Origin: an uncultured Prevotella sp.
Lineage (GTDB): Bacteria; Bacteroidota; Bacteroidia; Bacteroidales; Bacteroidaceae
Direction of reading: 5' to 3'
DNA length: 13,152 bases
NCBI GenBank assembly: GCA_947072805.1
Contig: CAMTJK010000065.1
Location: 1 to 13,152, forward strand
Below are positions 1-8,566 of this stretch, in pieces (the stretch's first letter is position 1; every line of letters starts with the position of its first letter). The translations under genes and the position numbers were made by a program. Below the pieces are notes generated by a model. It saw nothing but the letters and a program-made list of their open reading frames with translations, ran no database searches and was not told where the DNA came from.

Positions 1-418
1 CGACGTAATGACGATGCGATAAAAGCTATATCGCAATGAGCTCACGTACGTAATGGCAAACCGATGAAATGGTATTAAATCGCAAAACGCGTAACTCGCT
101 GACTATCAGCGCTCCCTATTTGAGAGTAAAAACGCTCATTTTCGCGTCGTAGGTCACAAATCGAGGTTTGGGTGCCTATTAACACACGTTAAAGTAAAGA
201 TTTTTCTAAAATGTAAATTAATGTTATACGTGTTATATCGCGCTGTTATCTTTGGCTTAAAAAAGCTCGTATGCAGTATCGTATTCACCAATAAACCTGC
301 CTCACATCCATCTTATATATCATGCAATCGCTTACAAGTTCGAATGGTTTATGCTTATCAACCCGCATGACGACAGACAGAGCGCAGCCGCAAGGACAAC
401 ACTAAAAATAAAATCTTA
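1..418. other. Non-coding stretch, no supported gene
   Basis: No convincing gene, tRNA or CRISPR array is visible. The only reading frames are very short. Small inverted repeats are present: a 6-bp stem with a 3-nt loop at 97-111 (CGCTGA/TCAGCG) and a 5-bp stem with a 4-nt loop at 179-192 (TTAAC/GTTAA). A TATCTTTG motif at 247-254 on the plus strand matches the Bacteroidota -7 consensus but has no gene behind it. The stretch lies downstream of the glycosyltransferase gene, and I see no GC-rich hairpin followed by a T-run that would clearly end its transcript. It could be a dispersed intergenic repeat, but nothing inside the window proves it. Confidence 0.5.
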
Positions 419-1369
419 TCATTGTCTCCCCATCTGTTCTATTTGCGATTTACGCGTAAGACTTGCCTGCAAGTCGCTGATAACCTTGGGATAACGGCTT
501 GAGAACTTTCTTGCAAAGAGATATTCGGAGGCAAGAAGCTCGGCAGCATCGCCATCATGCCAGTTGTAAGGCTCTCCTCTGCGCTGCTGCTCCTCGTCGG
601 CACGGCGGAAGTCGATGAAACGCATGCAGCTGTGCATCTCGTTCTCCAAATCGTAGATTCTTTCGCGGAATACGGGACTCGAAATGAGCAACGATTGTTT
701 ATACATCTCGTCGGAGCATGTCGTGTGGGCGAAGCGTCGGTTGATAAAATCTTCATTGTCAAGCAGATATTTCACTGCATCGCCGGTGAGCGAAGCCCAA
801 TTGTATCCTGTTCTGAATGTCAATTCGTTGCCTCTGTCCATATGCAGAATGTCTTGTATTTTCAATGCGGCATGTCTGATAATCTTTGCAAGGGTCACCT
901 TCCACTTTGGCACGAAAGAGGTGCGGTAGTTCCAGCGCATAAGGAAGTAATAGCGCCTGCGCTTGCGCTCAATGTCGCCCTTGACAAAATCAGTGAGAGC
1001 AGAGAATCCTATAAATTCTTTTCCGTTATGTTTGTCGAAGAAATCATGTATATAGTCTTGTGTCTTTATTGGCATATCAACACCCGAAAGCAGATGAAAA
1101 TACTGATAATCACCTTTTTCGTATGCAGCGCGGAACAAGCACATTTCCGCATGTACTTGTCCCACATCGCCCCAACGCACGTCGCAACGCACGGGAGTGA
1201 AGAAAAGTCGGGAGAATTTGGGTTGATATAACTCCGGCATCACCTTTACCTTCCTGTCAATATGCAGGAAGATGTCGTTACGCTCGTCGTCAATAAGCGA
1301 CATCAGCGTGTTGAGTATGCCGAACTCGTTGTGTGCCATTATCAGATAGGCGTGTCTTCTGCTTTCCAT
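419..1369 (-). CDS. GT14-type (core-2/I-branching) glycosyltransferase
   Basis: A 316-residue protein that reads as a Branch-family (GT14) beta-1,6-N-acetylglucosaminyltransferase-like enzyme; such enzymes transfer a sugar, often GlcNAc, from a nucleotide donor. The visible family features are the N-terminal AYLIMAHNEF segment (about residues 7-16), the strand ending in HIDRK (36-40), FHLLSGVDMPIK (91-102), GYNWASLT (188-195) and SDEMYKQSLL (219-228). In the last, Glu221 sits where the family's catalytic acidic residue is expected. There is no signal peptide or membrane segment, so it is probably cytoplasmic or peripheral. It starts 65 nt after ispF and is the last gene of the run. Bacterial members usually build surface polysaccharide or capsule. 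Proximity to T9SS genes makes a cell-surface glycan role plausible, but the donor and acceptor cannot be read from sequence. Confidence 0.85.
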   Translation of the reverse strand: MESRRHAYLIMAHNEFGILNTLMSLIDDERNDIFLHIDRKVKVMPELYQPKFSRLFFTPVRCDVRWGDVGQVHAEMCLFRAAYEKGDYQYFHLLSGVDMPIKTQDYIHDFFDKHNGKEFIGFSALTDFVKGDIERKRRRYYFLMRWNYRTSFVPKWKVTLAKIIRHAALKIQDILHMDRGNELTFRTGYNWASLTGDAVKYLLDNEDFINRRFAHTTCSDEMYKQSLLISSPVFRERIYDLENEMHSCMRFIDFRRADEEQQRRGEPYNWHDGDAAELLASEYLFARKFSSRYPKVISDLQASLTRKSQIEQMGRQ

Positions 1370-1434
1370 AATATGTTGTGTTCGGTATTGTCATGTTGCA
1401 TGAAAACCGCATCCGCAGCGCGTGGAGCGTTATA

Positions 1435-1917
1435 TCACTGCTTCTTCTCTATCAGCACGGTGGCATAGGCGCTTATTCCCTCCTCGCGTCCGGTGAATCC
1501 GAGGTGTTCGGTGGTGGTAGCTTTAATGGAGATATTGTCGGCGTGGGTTCCAATGACATCGGCAAGACACTGCTGCATGGCGGGAATGTGCGGGTTGAGC
1601 TTGGGATGCTCGGCGCAGACGGTGGCGTCGATGTTTCCCACCACATAACCTTTTGTGGCTATGAGGGCGACTGTCTTGCGCAACAGTATCTTGCTGTCTA
1701 TGTCGAGCGTGTCGGCAGACGTGTCGGGGAAGTGGAAACCAATGTCGCGCATGTTTGCCGCACCCAGCAGGGCGTCGCAGATGGCGTGTATGAGCACGTC
1801 GGCATCGCTGTGTCCGAGCAGTCCGAGGGTGTGATCAATCCTTATGCCGCCGAGCCAGAGGTCGCGTCCCTCCACAAGGCGGTGTACATCGTAGCCGAAA
1901 CCTACTCTGATATTCAT
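1435..1917 (-). CDS. ispF: 2-C-methyl-D-erythritol 2,4-cyclodiphosphate synthase
   Basis: IspF converts 4-diphosphocytidyl-2-C-methyl-D-erythritol 2-phosphate to the 2,4-cyclodiphosphate, releasing CMP, in the cytoplasmic MEP pathway to isoprenoids. The 160-residue length is normal for the family, which acts as a homotrimer. The zinc ligands are in place: Asp10 and His12 in GYDVHRL, and His44 in DVLIHAICDALLGA. The HSD motif (36-38) and FPDT (63-66) are also present. The frame stays open upstream to 2037, but that part lies inside porV and does not resemble IspF. The family-typical MNIRVGFGYDVH start at 1917 is therefore chosen. It begins 13 nt after the porV stop, so co-transcription is likely. 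In Porphyromonas gingivalis porU and porV are also adjacent and, as I recall, followed by ispF. Confidence 0.97.
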   Translation of the reverse strand: MNIRVGFGYDVHRLVEGRDLWLGGIRIDHTLGLLGHSDADVLIHAICDALLGAANMRDIGFHFPDTSADTLDIDSKILLRKTVALIATKGYVVGNIDATVCAEHPKLNPHIPAMQQCLADVIGTHADNISIKATTTEHLGFTGREEGISAYATVLIEKKQ

Positions 1918-1930
1918 AGTCTGAAAGTGT

Positions 1931-3097
1931 TTATCTGCGGAAAAGATCCTTGATGCCGTCCATGTCGAAAGCCAGAGAGAAGCGCAGTGTCTGGTCGAGC
2001 GGGTTGCTCTGCGCTGTGGAGATGACGTAGCCCACATCGAGCGAGAACACGTTCATGCGGAATCCGCCACCCACGGTGAAATACTTGCGGTTACCCTTGT
2101 TTTCGCTCTCGTGATGATAACCGGCACGAAGCGAGAACTGGTCGTGGTAGATATACTCGGCTCCCACGCTCCACTGTATTTCCTGAAGCTCCTCCTTGAA
2201 GCCGCCGGGAGCGTCGCTAAAGCTCTTGAAGATACCGGAGATGGAGCCCACATCGTTGTAGTCGCGTATCACGCGGTCCTGATAGTCGGCGGCGCTCTCG
2301 CCCTCGTTCTGCTTGGGTATGGTTGGCACGAGGAGCTTGTTGGCATCGGCAGCTATGGTGAAGCGGTTATACTCGTCGATGGGCACCATGAGCGAGGCAC
2401 CGAGACGCATGTTGGTAGGTATGAACTGGCTGCGGTCGTCGCCATAATACGTAATCTTGCTTCCTATATTGCTGATGTTCAAGCCAAGACCCAACTGGCA
2501 CTCGCGACTGCCAATGTTGATGTAGTTGTTATAGTACATGGCAAGGTCGGCAGCCACCGCCGAAGCAGGCGCCGAGTCTTCAGTGTAGTCGTAACGGAGG
2601 TCGGAATAAATCCATCGCAGGGCTGCGGCAATGGAGAACGTCTCGCTAAGCATGAGCGAATAAGCCACATCGAACGACATTTCATAGGGTTTCACGGTCA
2701 TGGCGTTCTCATCGTATGAGGTCATAACCTCGCCGAGCGAGAAATAGCGGAGCGAACCCGACACGGCGCTGTAGTCGCCTATGCGGTAATAGCCTGCAAC
2801 GTAGGCGAGGTCGATGTCATTGACGAGCTGACGCAACCACGGAGTGTAGTTGAGCGCCACTCCGGCACGGCTGATACAGAAAGGATACTTGGCGGGGTTC
2901 CAGTACTGTGAGTTCACATCGGGGTCGGTGGCGGCTCCCACGTCGCCCATACCCGCAGCACGGGCATCGGGAGCAATGGTCTGTGAAATCACGGCATGGT
3001 CGATGGGGTTGAACTCGTTGAGCTTATCCTGCGCTCCTACCGTTAAAGAGAAGAGCAAGCAAAGCAAAAATGGAAATATTCTACATCTGTTGTTCAT
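1931..3097 (-). CDS. porV: T9SS outer-membrane protein PorV (LptO)
   Basis: PorV is an outer-membrane beta-barrel of the T9SS. In studied species it collects cargo from the Sov translocon and delivers it to PorU within the PorU-PorV-PorQ-PorZ attachment complex. The 388-residue product has a clear signal peptide (basic start MNNRCR, hydrophobic core, cleavage near VGA-Q). The family-typical ARAAGMGDVGAATDP and SQYWNPAKYPF segments come next, then amphipathic barrel strands to the C-terminus. An earlier Met at 3136 adds 13 residues with no signal-peptide character and lies in the hairpin region after porU, so the Met at 3097 is preferred. It lies 86 nt downstream of porU and 13 nt upstream of ispF. 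The immediate porU partner makes PorV far more likely than the related PorQ or FadL-like proteins. Confidence 0.94.
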   Translation of the reverse strand: MNNRCRIFPFLLCLLFSLTVGAQDKLNEFNPIDHAVISQTIAPDARAAGMGDVGAATDPDVNSQYWNPAKYPFCISRAGVALNYTPWLRQLVNDIDLAYVAGYYRIGDYSAVSGSLRYFSLGEVMTSYDENAMTVKPYEMSFDVAYSLMLSETFSIAAALRWIYSDLRYDYTEDSAPASAVAADLAMYYNNYINIGSRECQLGLGLNISNIGSKITYYGDDRSQFIPTNMRLGASLMVPIDEYNRFTIAADANKLLVPTIPKQNEGESAADYQDRVIRDYNDVGSISGIFKSFSDAPGGFKEELQEIQWSVGAEYIYHDQFSLRAGYHHESENKGNRKYFTVGGGFRMNVFSLDVGYVISTAQSNPLDQTLRFSLAFDMDGIKDLFRR

Positions 3098-3124
3098 TGT
3101 CTGTGATGTTTGTTTCGCAAATGC

Positions 3125-3152
3125 GGACGGCGCCAACGACGTTGAGCCGTCC
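3125..3152 (-). promoter_or_regulatory. Hairpin in the porU-porV gap
   Basis: A perfect 7-bp stem pairs GGACGGC (3125-3131) with GCCGTCC (3146-3152), and the loop holds a second small AACG/CGTT pairing at 3135-3143. It lies between the porU stop (3184) and the porV start (3097). In the direction of transcription it is not followed by a good T-run, so it looks more like an mRNA processing or stability element, or a weak attenuator, than a full terminator. Confidence 0.45.
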
Positions 3153-3183
3153 CCAACTATTATCTCTAAACGCTGAAACGGCG

Positions 3184-6100
3184 TTATTTATTGCACATTA
3201 TAATCAATTTCTTGGCTTTCGAGACGTAGCTTCCACCCTCGCAATTAAGCCTGACGCGATAGAGATAGACGCCCGTTCCGAGGCGGCGTCCGTTGCCTAC
3301 CGTAAGGTCCCAGTCGAACGAGAGGGTGTTTCCGGTGGGCACAGCACTCTCCGTCTGCGACCACAGATGACGCCCCGACATGTCGAAGATGTCGAGCACC
3401 ACACCCACGTCGCTGCCTATGCGGTCGTGGGTGACACGGAAGGTAGTGTAGGTGGAGGCGGGATTGGGGAAGCAGTCGATGTCGATGATGTCGGGCGACA
3501 ATCCCTCCACGACGTTGAACGAGAGTTCTGCTGTAGACGAATAGTTGAGCACGTCCCATGCCTTGAACTTCAACTTGTGCTCGCCGGGTTCAAGGCGCGG
3601 AATGCTGAAGCCGAGACGACCGCTCTTGTAGGTGCCGAAGTCGAAAGCGAAATAGTCGTTGAGCACATAGGTACGCGCCATCTCGCCATCGATGACAAGC
3701 TGCAGGTCGTGACCGATGCCGCTACCGGTGGCGTTTATTCCGTAGTCGTCGTTGATTTCGGCAACGAAATAAGGCGTGGTATTCACGTTGTCGCCATTAG
3801 AGAACGACGCGGTGTTGAGATAGCAATAGATGGATGGACCGATGGAATCGCGGCTGAAATCGATGGAGCCGTTAAACAGTACGTCGTCGGTAGAACCTGC
3901 TGCCGTCCTGGATCTGTCGGCATTCATTGCATAAACGATTATCTTACCCGTGGCATCGCTGTAACTTATATCTTTAGGCACCACAAACTTAAACGAGAAT
4001 GTTCCGTTGGTCACATTGTCGTTGCCTTTGAAGATGGTGGACGGACGGTCGGTGTACACGAAGCGTACCTGCGCTCCGTCGGAGGAGGTGTTGTTGAGCC
4101 TGCACTCTATGGTCTGGCTTGCATCGCGCACCAGTCCGGTTATCTCGCCGTTGAAATCGTCTGCCCTGGTGCCGTTATTCTCTATATGACCGTTTACCGT
4201 CACTTCCATTCCGGCTTTCAACGTAACGTGCTCTTCGCCTCCCAAGGCATTGCCGTTGATGTCGTCGATTACTGCATCGAGTCGCGGCAAGGCAAGACGG
4301 AGGGCCGGGTCGCCGAGCAGCGTGTATTGGAGCTTGTTGTTGGTGTTGTCGCCCGCCACATGGCGCGGGTCAGAGATGTTAAGGTCTACAAGCGAGTTCT
4401 TTGCAAGTCTTACCGCCTCGCCGATACTGTTCTGTCCGCCATCTGTGGCAAGCACATACTCGGTAAAGGCAAGGTTCATCTTCTCGTTGTAGCCCGAATA
4501 TACGGTACGCGTGGTGCCGAAGAAAGCCACTGCGCCGCCCTTTGCATTGAACATGGCCGTCTCTCCGATGTTCTCCTCCTGTCCGTCGAACGGCATGATG
4601 TCGCACGACGCCGTAACCCAAAGGGGCAGATGCTGCGTGACATTGTTGCGGAAATCGTTTATCATGAGTGCCTTCTCATGAGATATCTGGGTGGGAGAGC
4701 CGTGACCGCTGTAGTTCATCACGAGTGCTCCGTTGGTCATATACTGCTTCAGCAGCTGCTCTACCTCGGGATAGGTGCTGCCGGTGGCTGAAGTGGTCAT
4801 GGCATAGGCATCCCACATTACGCGCTTTACATCGAACGACGGATATTTCCTCTCTATCAGCTTTGCCACATTGTCGGCAGCAATCATGTGTATGTTGTTG
4901 TTGCCATCGTCGCCCATCATCACTATGGTGTTCTGCCAGGCACCGGCATTCTTGTTGCCCACATACGCCGTTATCTTGTCTACAACGGTCTTTGCATCGC
5001 TTTCCGTCCGCACGGGAAGACGCCCTGCCGCCACATCGGCACGCCCCAGATAGACGGTCCTGCCATCCTGCGGCTGCTGTATCTGCTCCTCGTCATCGAG
5101 CATACAGAAGAAATCGTCGGAGACATAGCATTCTGTCTCGCTGAACGAGTTCTCGCTCTCAAAGCAAAGCAGGAAATCGTCGGGCGACAAGCCCTTCCAC
5201 TGCTGGCAAAGCATGCGGTTGTCCCACGCGCCGTCACCGAAAAGCAGAAGATAACGGGGTATCTCGGCATCGGTCTTTGCCCTGTCGTAAAACATCTTCA
5301 GGTATCTGCGGTATGCGGTTGCATCGGGCGTTCCGCTCGAAAACTCGTTGTAAAGTTCATCGGCAGGCACTATTCTCACGCTCATTCCGTCGAGCTGTTC
5401 GTGAAGTGTCTTCAGCTTCTCGGCATAAGCGCGCAACCGCTGTGTGGTGGGTATGAGGATAATCATGTCTACGGGCGTGTCGGCATGATGGTTCTGATTG
5501 GTTATCCGGTAAACAAACTCCGGCACATCGTACGTTCCGGAATACACATACGATGAGGGACGCGGACTGTTGCTGTGTGTGGAGATGTAGTCGAGGCGCA
5601 TCGTAGAACCGTTTGTCTGTCTTATGCTCACGGTATTTACGGGGGCAAGATTGCTCACCGTGAACGTCTTCGTTGCCGAATTGGCTACACTGTATTCTGG
5701 AACACGTGTTATGGTAACGTTGCCCACGGTAACGCCGTTAAGCCTTACCTCTGCTGTTGTTGCCGCATCGCCTGAAATGGCAACGGTAAGCTTGCCTGCT
5801 CCACTGCTGCAAGCTGCCACGGAATAAGTGCGTGTAGTGCCGGTGGAGAACGTTTCGGCATCGTAAAGGTTGCGACCTCCCTTATACCACGCATAGCTCT
5901 CTACCTCGTAAAGTGCGTTGTAGTCGCATCCGGCCGGATAGAAACCGGCAATAAACGTGTTTTCATCTACAACGCGCGGCGCCGCATCGCTCTCGGTAAG
6001 GAAATAATAGCCGTGGGTGGAATAGGGATTGCGTATGCGCCCGCCGTCAGCAGTCCACGATACCGGGCCCTGGGCGAAAAAGAGACGCTTGCCGCCGATA

Positions 6101-6765
6101 TAGCAGGTGGGCACTTCCTTCAAATCATCGGTGGCACGCAGGTAAGCATCTGTAAGACTCTCGGGCTGAAGGGCTCCGCCGTATCCATAGACTTTGACCT
6201 TGGAGGGATTGGTAAAACCTGCCTGATAAATCAAATCGTCGGACAGATGGAAAACGCCGGAATGAGAGACGCGAATCTTAGCCCAACTGCCGCCGGCAAG
6301 CACCGAATTTGATGTATAACGCTCGCCGGGAGCCTTTGCCACCGCAGCTTTCCCGTTTAACAAAGATGCTCTGGGACGGGACTTTACGGTGAGTTTGAAG
6401 CTGACAAGTTTTCTGAATTTGCCCTCACGGAACACTAAAGGCACGAAAGCGACATTCAGAAAACCCTGCTTTCGCGATATGCTCCTGGCTGTATAGATAA
6501 CGGGAAGTTCGGGCAGGCTGTCGCTCGTTATTGCCTTATAACGGCGGATGTCGGCACTGCCCATGTCGATAAACTCGGGATAATCGATAGATACCTCATA
6601 AACGGAATCTTCAAAATTACTGCCGAGCTCATGGATATAATTGAATTGAGGTAAAAGAGAATCTATCCTGACTTGCGATGCGGTCAGGTTGAAAAAGCCT
6701 TGAGCGGCTGTTTGCAATGCACCGCACACCAATGCGGCAAGCAACAGGATACGTATTCTCGTCAT
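3184..6765 (-). CDS. porU: T9SS sortase PorU, gingipain-like C25 peptidase
   Basis: PorU is the cell-surface sortase of the T9SS: it cleaves the C-terminal signal of cargo and links the mature protein to a lipopolysaccharide anchor. The 1193-residue product starts with a signal peptide (MTRIRILLLAALVCGA, cleavage near TAAQG). An all-beta N-terminal region extends to about residue 425. The gingipain-type C25 catalytic domain spans roughly 430-830, with His688 in NYSGHGSPTQ and Cys721 in WVTASCDIMPFDG as the evident catalytic pair. Beta-sandwich modules follow. The last 90 residues or so form a T9SS-type C-terminal domain with CFPNPAS, FDMSGRHLW and GVYLYRV, ending in a basic tail; PorU is known to carry such a domain uncleaved. 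Its start overlaps the upstream hydrolase stop by 4 nt, which suggests translational coupling. porV follows after 86 nt. Confidence 0.96.
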   Translation of the reverse strand: MTRIRILLLAALVCGALQTAAQGFFNLTASQVRIDSLLPQFNYIHELGSNFEDSVYEVSIDYPEFIDMGSADIRRYKAITSDSLPELPVIYTARSISRKQGFLNVAFVPLVFREGKFRKLVSFKLTVKSRPRASLLNGKAAVAKAPGERYTSNSVLAGGSWAKIRVSHSGVFHLSDDLIYQAGFTNPSKVKVYGYGGALQPESLTDAYLRATDDLKEVPTCYIGGKRLFFAQGPVSWTADGGRIRNPYSTHGYYFLTESDAAPRVVDENTFIAGFYPAGCDYNALYEVESYAWYKGGRNLYDAETFSTGTTRTYSVAACSSGAGKLTVAISGDAATTAEVRLNGVTVGNVTITRVPEYSVANSATKTFTVSNLAPVNTVSIRQTNGSTMRLDYISTHSNSPRPSSYVYSGTYDVPEFVYRITNQNHHADTPVDMIILIPTTQRLRAYAEKLKTLHEQLDGMSVRIVPADELYNEFSSGTPDATAYRRYLKMFYDRAKTDAEIPRYLLLFGDGAWDNRMLCQQWKGLSPDDFLLCFESENSFSETECYVSDDFFCMLDDEEQIQQPQDGRTVYLGRADVAAGRLPVRTESDAKTVVDKITAYVGNKNAGAWQNTIVMMGDDGNNNIHMIAADNVAKLIERKYPSFDVKRVMWDAYAMTTSATGSTYPEVEQLLKQYMTNGALVMNYSGHGSPTQISHEKALMINDFRNNVTQHLPLWVTASCDIMPFDGQEENIGETAMFNAKGGAVAFFGTTRTVYSGYNEKMNLAFTEYVLATDGGQNSIGEAVRLAKNSLVDLNISDPRHVAGDNTNNKLQYTLLGDPALRLALPRLDAVIDDINGNALGGEEHVTLKAGMEVTVNGHIENNGTRADDFNGEITGLVRDASQTIECRLNNTSSDGAQVRFVYTDRPSTIFKGNDNVTNGTFSFKFVVPKDISYSDATGKIIVYAMNADRSRTAAGSTDDVLFNGSIDFSRDSIGPSIYCYLNTASFSNGDNVNTTPYFVAEINDDYGINATGSGIGHDLQLVIDGEMARTYVLNDYFAFDFGTYKSGRLGFSIPRLEPGEHKLKFKAWDVLNYSSTAELSFNVVEGLSPDIIDIDCFPNPASTYTTFRVTHDRIGSDVGVVLDIFDMSGRHLWSQTESAVPTGNTLSFDWDLTVGNGRRLGTGVYLYRVRLNCEGGSYVSKAKKLIIMCNK

Positions 6766-7379
6766 TTACAGTTGAATTCTAACACTTTTCTGTCTTCAAT
6801 GAACCCCGTAAGATGGTCATCGATGCTCACCGGACCTATGCCTGACGGGGTGCCGGTGAACAGAAGGTCGCCTGTTTTCAGCGTGAAATAACGGCTGACA
6901 TATGCTATTATCTCATCGATTCTGAATAACATGTCGCTCGAACAGCCTTCCTGCACGGTTTTTCCGTTGATATCGAGATGGAAGTGCAAAGCCTGAATGT
7001 CGCGGAACATGTCTTTATCCACCCATTCTCCGATGACAGCCGAGCCGTCGAAACCCTTGCATAAGTCCCACGAAAGGCGGGCATCGCGAAGCCGTTTCTG
7101 CACATCACGTGCCGTAAAGTCTATGCCCACGGTCACCGCATCGTAATAACGGTGTGCAAAACGCTCGGGAACGTTCTTGCCCAGCCGGCATATCCGTACT
7201 ACTAGTTCCGTCTCATAGTCGATGCGCCCCATCCAGTCGGGTATGAAAAACGGCTTGCCATCCTTGAGCAGAGCGGAGTCGGGCTTGATGAATATTACGG
7301 GTTCCTCCGGTTTATATAACGCTCCATCCAACTCTTTATTGTGCTGAATGTAGTTCATTCCTGTTGCAAAGATTTTCAT
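6762..7379 (-). CDS. Fumarylacetoacetate hydrolase family protein
   Basis: A 205-residue single-domain member of the FAH superfamily (FAHD1/acylpyruvase-like), metal-dependent enzymes that hydrolyse, decarboxylate or hydrate 2-keto acids. The metal-binding ExE pair is Glu56/Glu58 in DYETELVVRI, followed by Asp87 in VGIDFTARD. KGFDGSAVIG (108-117) and the hallmark TGTPSGIG (175-182) are also present. The length fits the short FAHD1-like branch rather than full fumarylacetoacetases. No tyrosine-degradation genes lie nearby, so a general role such as oxaloacetate or acylpyruvate turnover is more likely; the substrate is not determined. It is the first gene after the ribosomal-block terminator, and its TGA overlaps the porU ATG by 4 nt. 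No clean TAnnTTTG promoter is visible upstream, so it may rely on an atypical promoter or on readthrough. Confidence 0.9.
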   Translation of the reverse strand: MKIFATGMNYIQHNKELDGALYKPEEPVIFIKPDSALLKDGKPFFIPDWMGRIDYETELVVRICRLGKNVPERFAHRYYDAVTVGIDFTARDVQKRLRDARLSWDLCKGFDGSAVIGEWVDKDMFRDIQALHFHLDINGKTVQEGCSSDMLFRIDEIIAYVSRYFTLKTGDLLFTGTPSGIGPVSIDDHLTGFIEDRKVLEFNCK

Positions 7380-7423
7380 AAGTGTCTATTTTTGTAAATG
7401 TTCCTGGTAATATACAGTAACAA

Positions 7424-7466
7424 GAAAGTCAGGAAGACAGCCCGACGGCTTTGCTTCCTGACTTTC
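7424..7466 (-). terminator. Strong hairpin ending the rplM-tsf block
   Basis: A perfect 13-bp stem pairs 7424-7436 with 7454-7466, and the loop holds a second 4-bp stem (AGCC 7439-7442 with GGCT 747-7450, i.e. 7447-7450). Reading left, it is followed by TTGTTACTG after the stem's own T-rich end. Reading right, it is followed by CTTTTAACG. It lies 48 nt downstream of the tsf stop codon and 44 nt upstream of the hydrolase start, which is the expected place for an intrinsic terminator. It separates translation genes from the T9SS run. Confidence 0.85.
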
Positions 7467-7514
7467 CTTTTAACGTTTACGTTTCCGCTAAAAGCAGATA
7501 CATATTGATTCTTT

Positions 7515-8513
7515 TTACTCAGCTACAAGAGTGAAGCGCTTGAAGTCTACAATCTTCAGCTCGCTGTCCTGCTGTTTCAGCCATGCAGCAACGGTAATCT
7601 TGTCGCCGTCGCCAAACTGGAACTCCTGATCAACGAGGCAGTTCTCTTTCAAGAACTTGGCAACGCGACCCTTTGCGATGTTCTCAATCATCTGTGCGGG
7701 CAGATTGGCAGCCTTCTCTGCAGCTGTCTTCTCGCGTATTTCCTTAGCCTTGTCAGCTTCCTCGCGTGTGAGCCAGCCTTTAGCAATGTTCGATTCAACG
7801 TGCTCGTCAGAATCAACGAGGTTGGGGTTGATGCCAGCCTTCTTTATAGCGGCAGCCACAGCCTTTTCAACCTGCTCTTCCTTTGTCTTTTGCACAGCCA
7901 CGTTGTATTCCTCATCGATAACGCTCTGCGGAACAGAAGTCTCATCCAGAGCAACCGGCTTCATGGCAGCCACCTGCATGGCAACCTTGTGACCTGCGTC
8001 TACAGAGAGTTTGTTTGTCTGAACCATTGTGCAGAGAGTGTGCTTGCCCATGTGGTCGTAAGCCTCGATGTTCTCACCCTCGAGATAGTTGTAGCCGTCC
8101 AGCTCCATCTTCTCGCCGGTGATACCGGAGCGCTGTGCCACAGCATCCAGCACATTCTGTCCGTCAGCCAGTGTAAGGGCTTTCACCTCATCCAGTGTCT
8201 TGCACTTGTTGGCAACGGCAGCGTCCAGGATTGCCTGTGTAAGAGCGACGAAGTCAGCTCCGTTGGCAACGAAGTCGGTTTCGCACTTCAGGGCAACGAT
8301 AGCACCGAAATTATCAACCACCTTAACGAGTACGCAACCGTTGGATGTTTCGCGGTCGCTACGCTTTGCAGCGATGGCAAGTCCACGTTCACGAAGTATT
8401 TCCTTAGCCTTGTCGAAGTCTCCTTCTGCGTCGGTCAGCGCGTTCTTTACGTCAGCGAGACCGGCACCTGTCATTGCGCGGAGCTTCTTGATATCAGCCA
8501 TTGATACAGCCAT
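7515..8513 (-). CDS. tsf: Translation elongation factor Ts
   Basis: EF-Ts is the guanine-nucleotide exchange factor that recycles EF-Tu from GDP to GTP in the cytoplasm. The N-terminal UBA-like domain (about residues 5-45: ADIKKLRAMTGAGLADVKNAL) is followed by the conserved TDFV segment at 79-82 in CETDFVAN. The 332-residue length exceeds the roughly 283 residues of E. coli and suits Bacteroidota homologues. The start MAVSMADIKKL is kept because related proteins begin MAVxMADI; Met5 is an alternative. It lies 53 nt downstream of rpsB in the classic rpsB-tsf pair. Transcription probably ends at the hairpin 7424-7466. Confidence 0.98.
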   Translation of the reverse strand: MAVSMADIKKLRAMTGAGLADVKNALTDAEGDFDKAKEILRERGLAIAAKRSDRETSNGCVLVKVVDNFGAIVALKCETDFVANGADFVALTQAILDAAVANKCKTLDEVKALTLADGQNVLDAVAQRSGITGEKMELDGYNYLEGENIEAYDHMGKHTLCTMVQTNKLSVDAGHKVAMQVAAMKPVALDETSVPQSVIDEEYNVAVQKTKEEQVEKAVAAAIKKAGINPNLVDSDEHVESNIAKGWLTREEADKAKEIREKTAAEKAANLPAQMIENIAKGRVAKFLKENCLVDQEFQFGDGDKITVAAWLKQQDSELKIVDFKRFTLVAE

Positions 8514-8566
8514 AGTCTTATCTTTGATAAAGTTTTTTATTTATTAATTATTTATGTGCCACGCAC

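Noticed and set aside
322..405. 27-codon plus-strand frame in the left non-coding region
   Set aside because: No ribosome binding site context and no recognisable sequence; it is as likely as not to be chance.
1918..2037. Longer ispF start (40 extra residues)
   Set aside because: The extra part lies within porV and bears no IspF similarity; the family-typical start is at 1917.
3070..4791. 573-codon open frame on the plus strand opposite porU
   Set aside because: It is antisense to the certain porU coding sequence, and its product has no recognisable domain. Long antisense frames are expected opposite GC-rich coding sequence.
7387..7394. Plus-strand TATTTTTG box upstream of the hydrolase
   Set aside because: It points away from the hydrolase and towards the 3' end of tsf, with no gene to serve. 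It is most likely chance in AT-rich sequence.
8519..8526. Plus-strand TATCTTTG promoter-like box at the tsf start
   Set aside because: An exact TAnnTTTG match, but it faces into rpsB in the antisense direction. Six fixed bases recur by chance several times in a window of this size.
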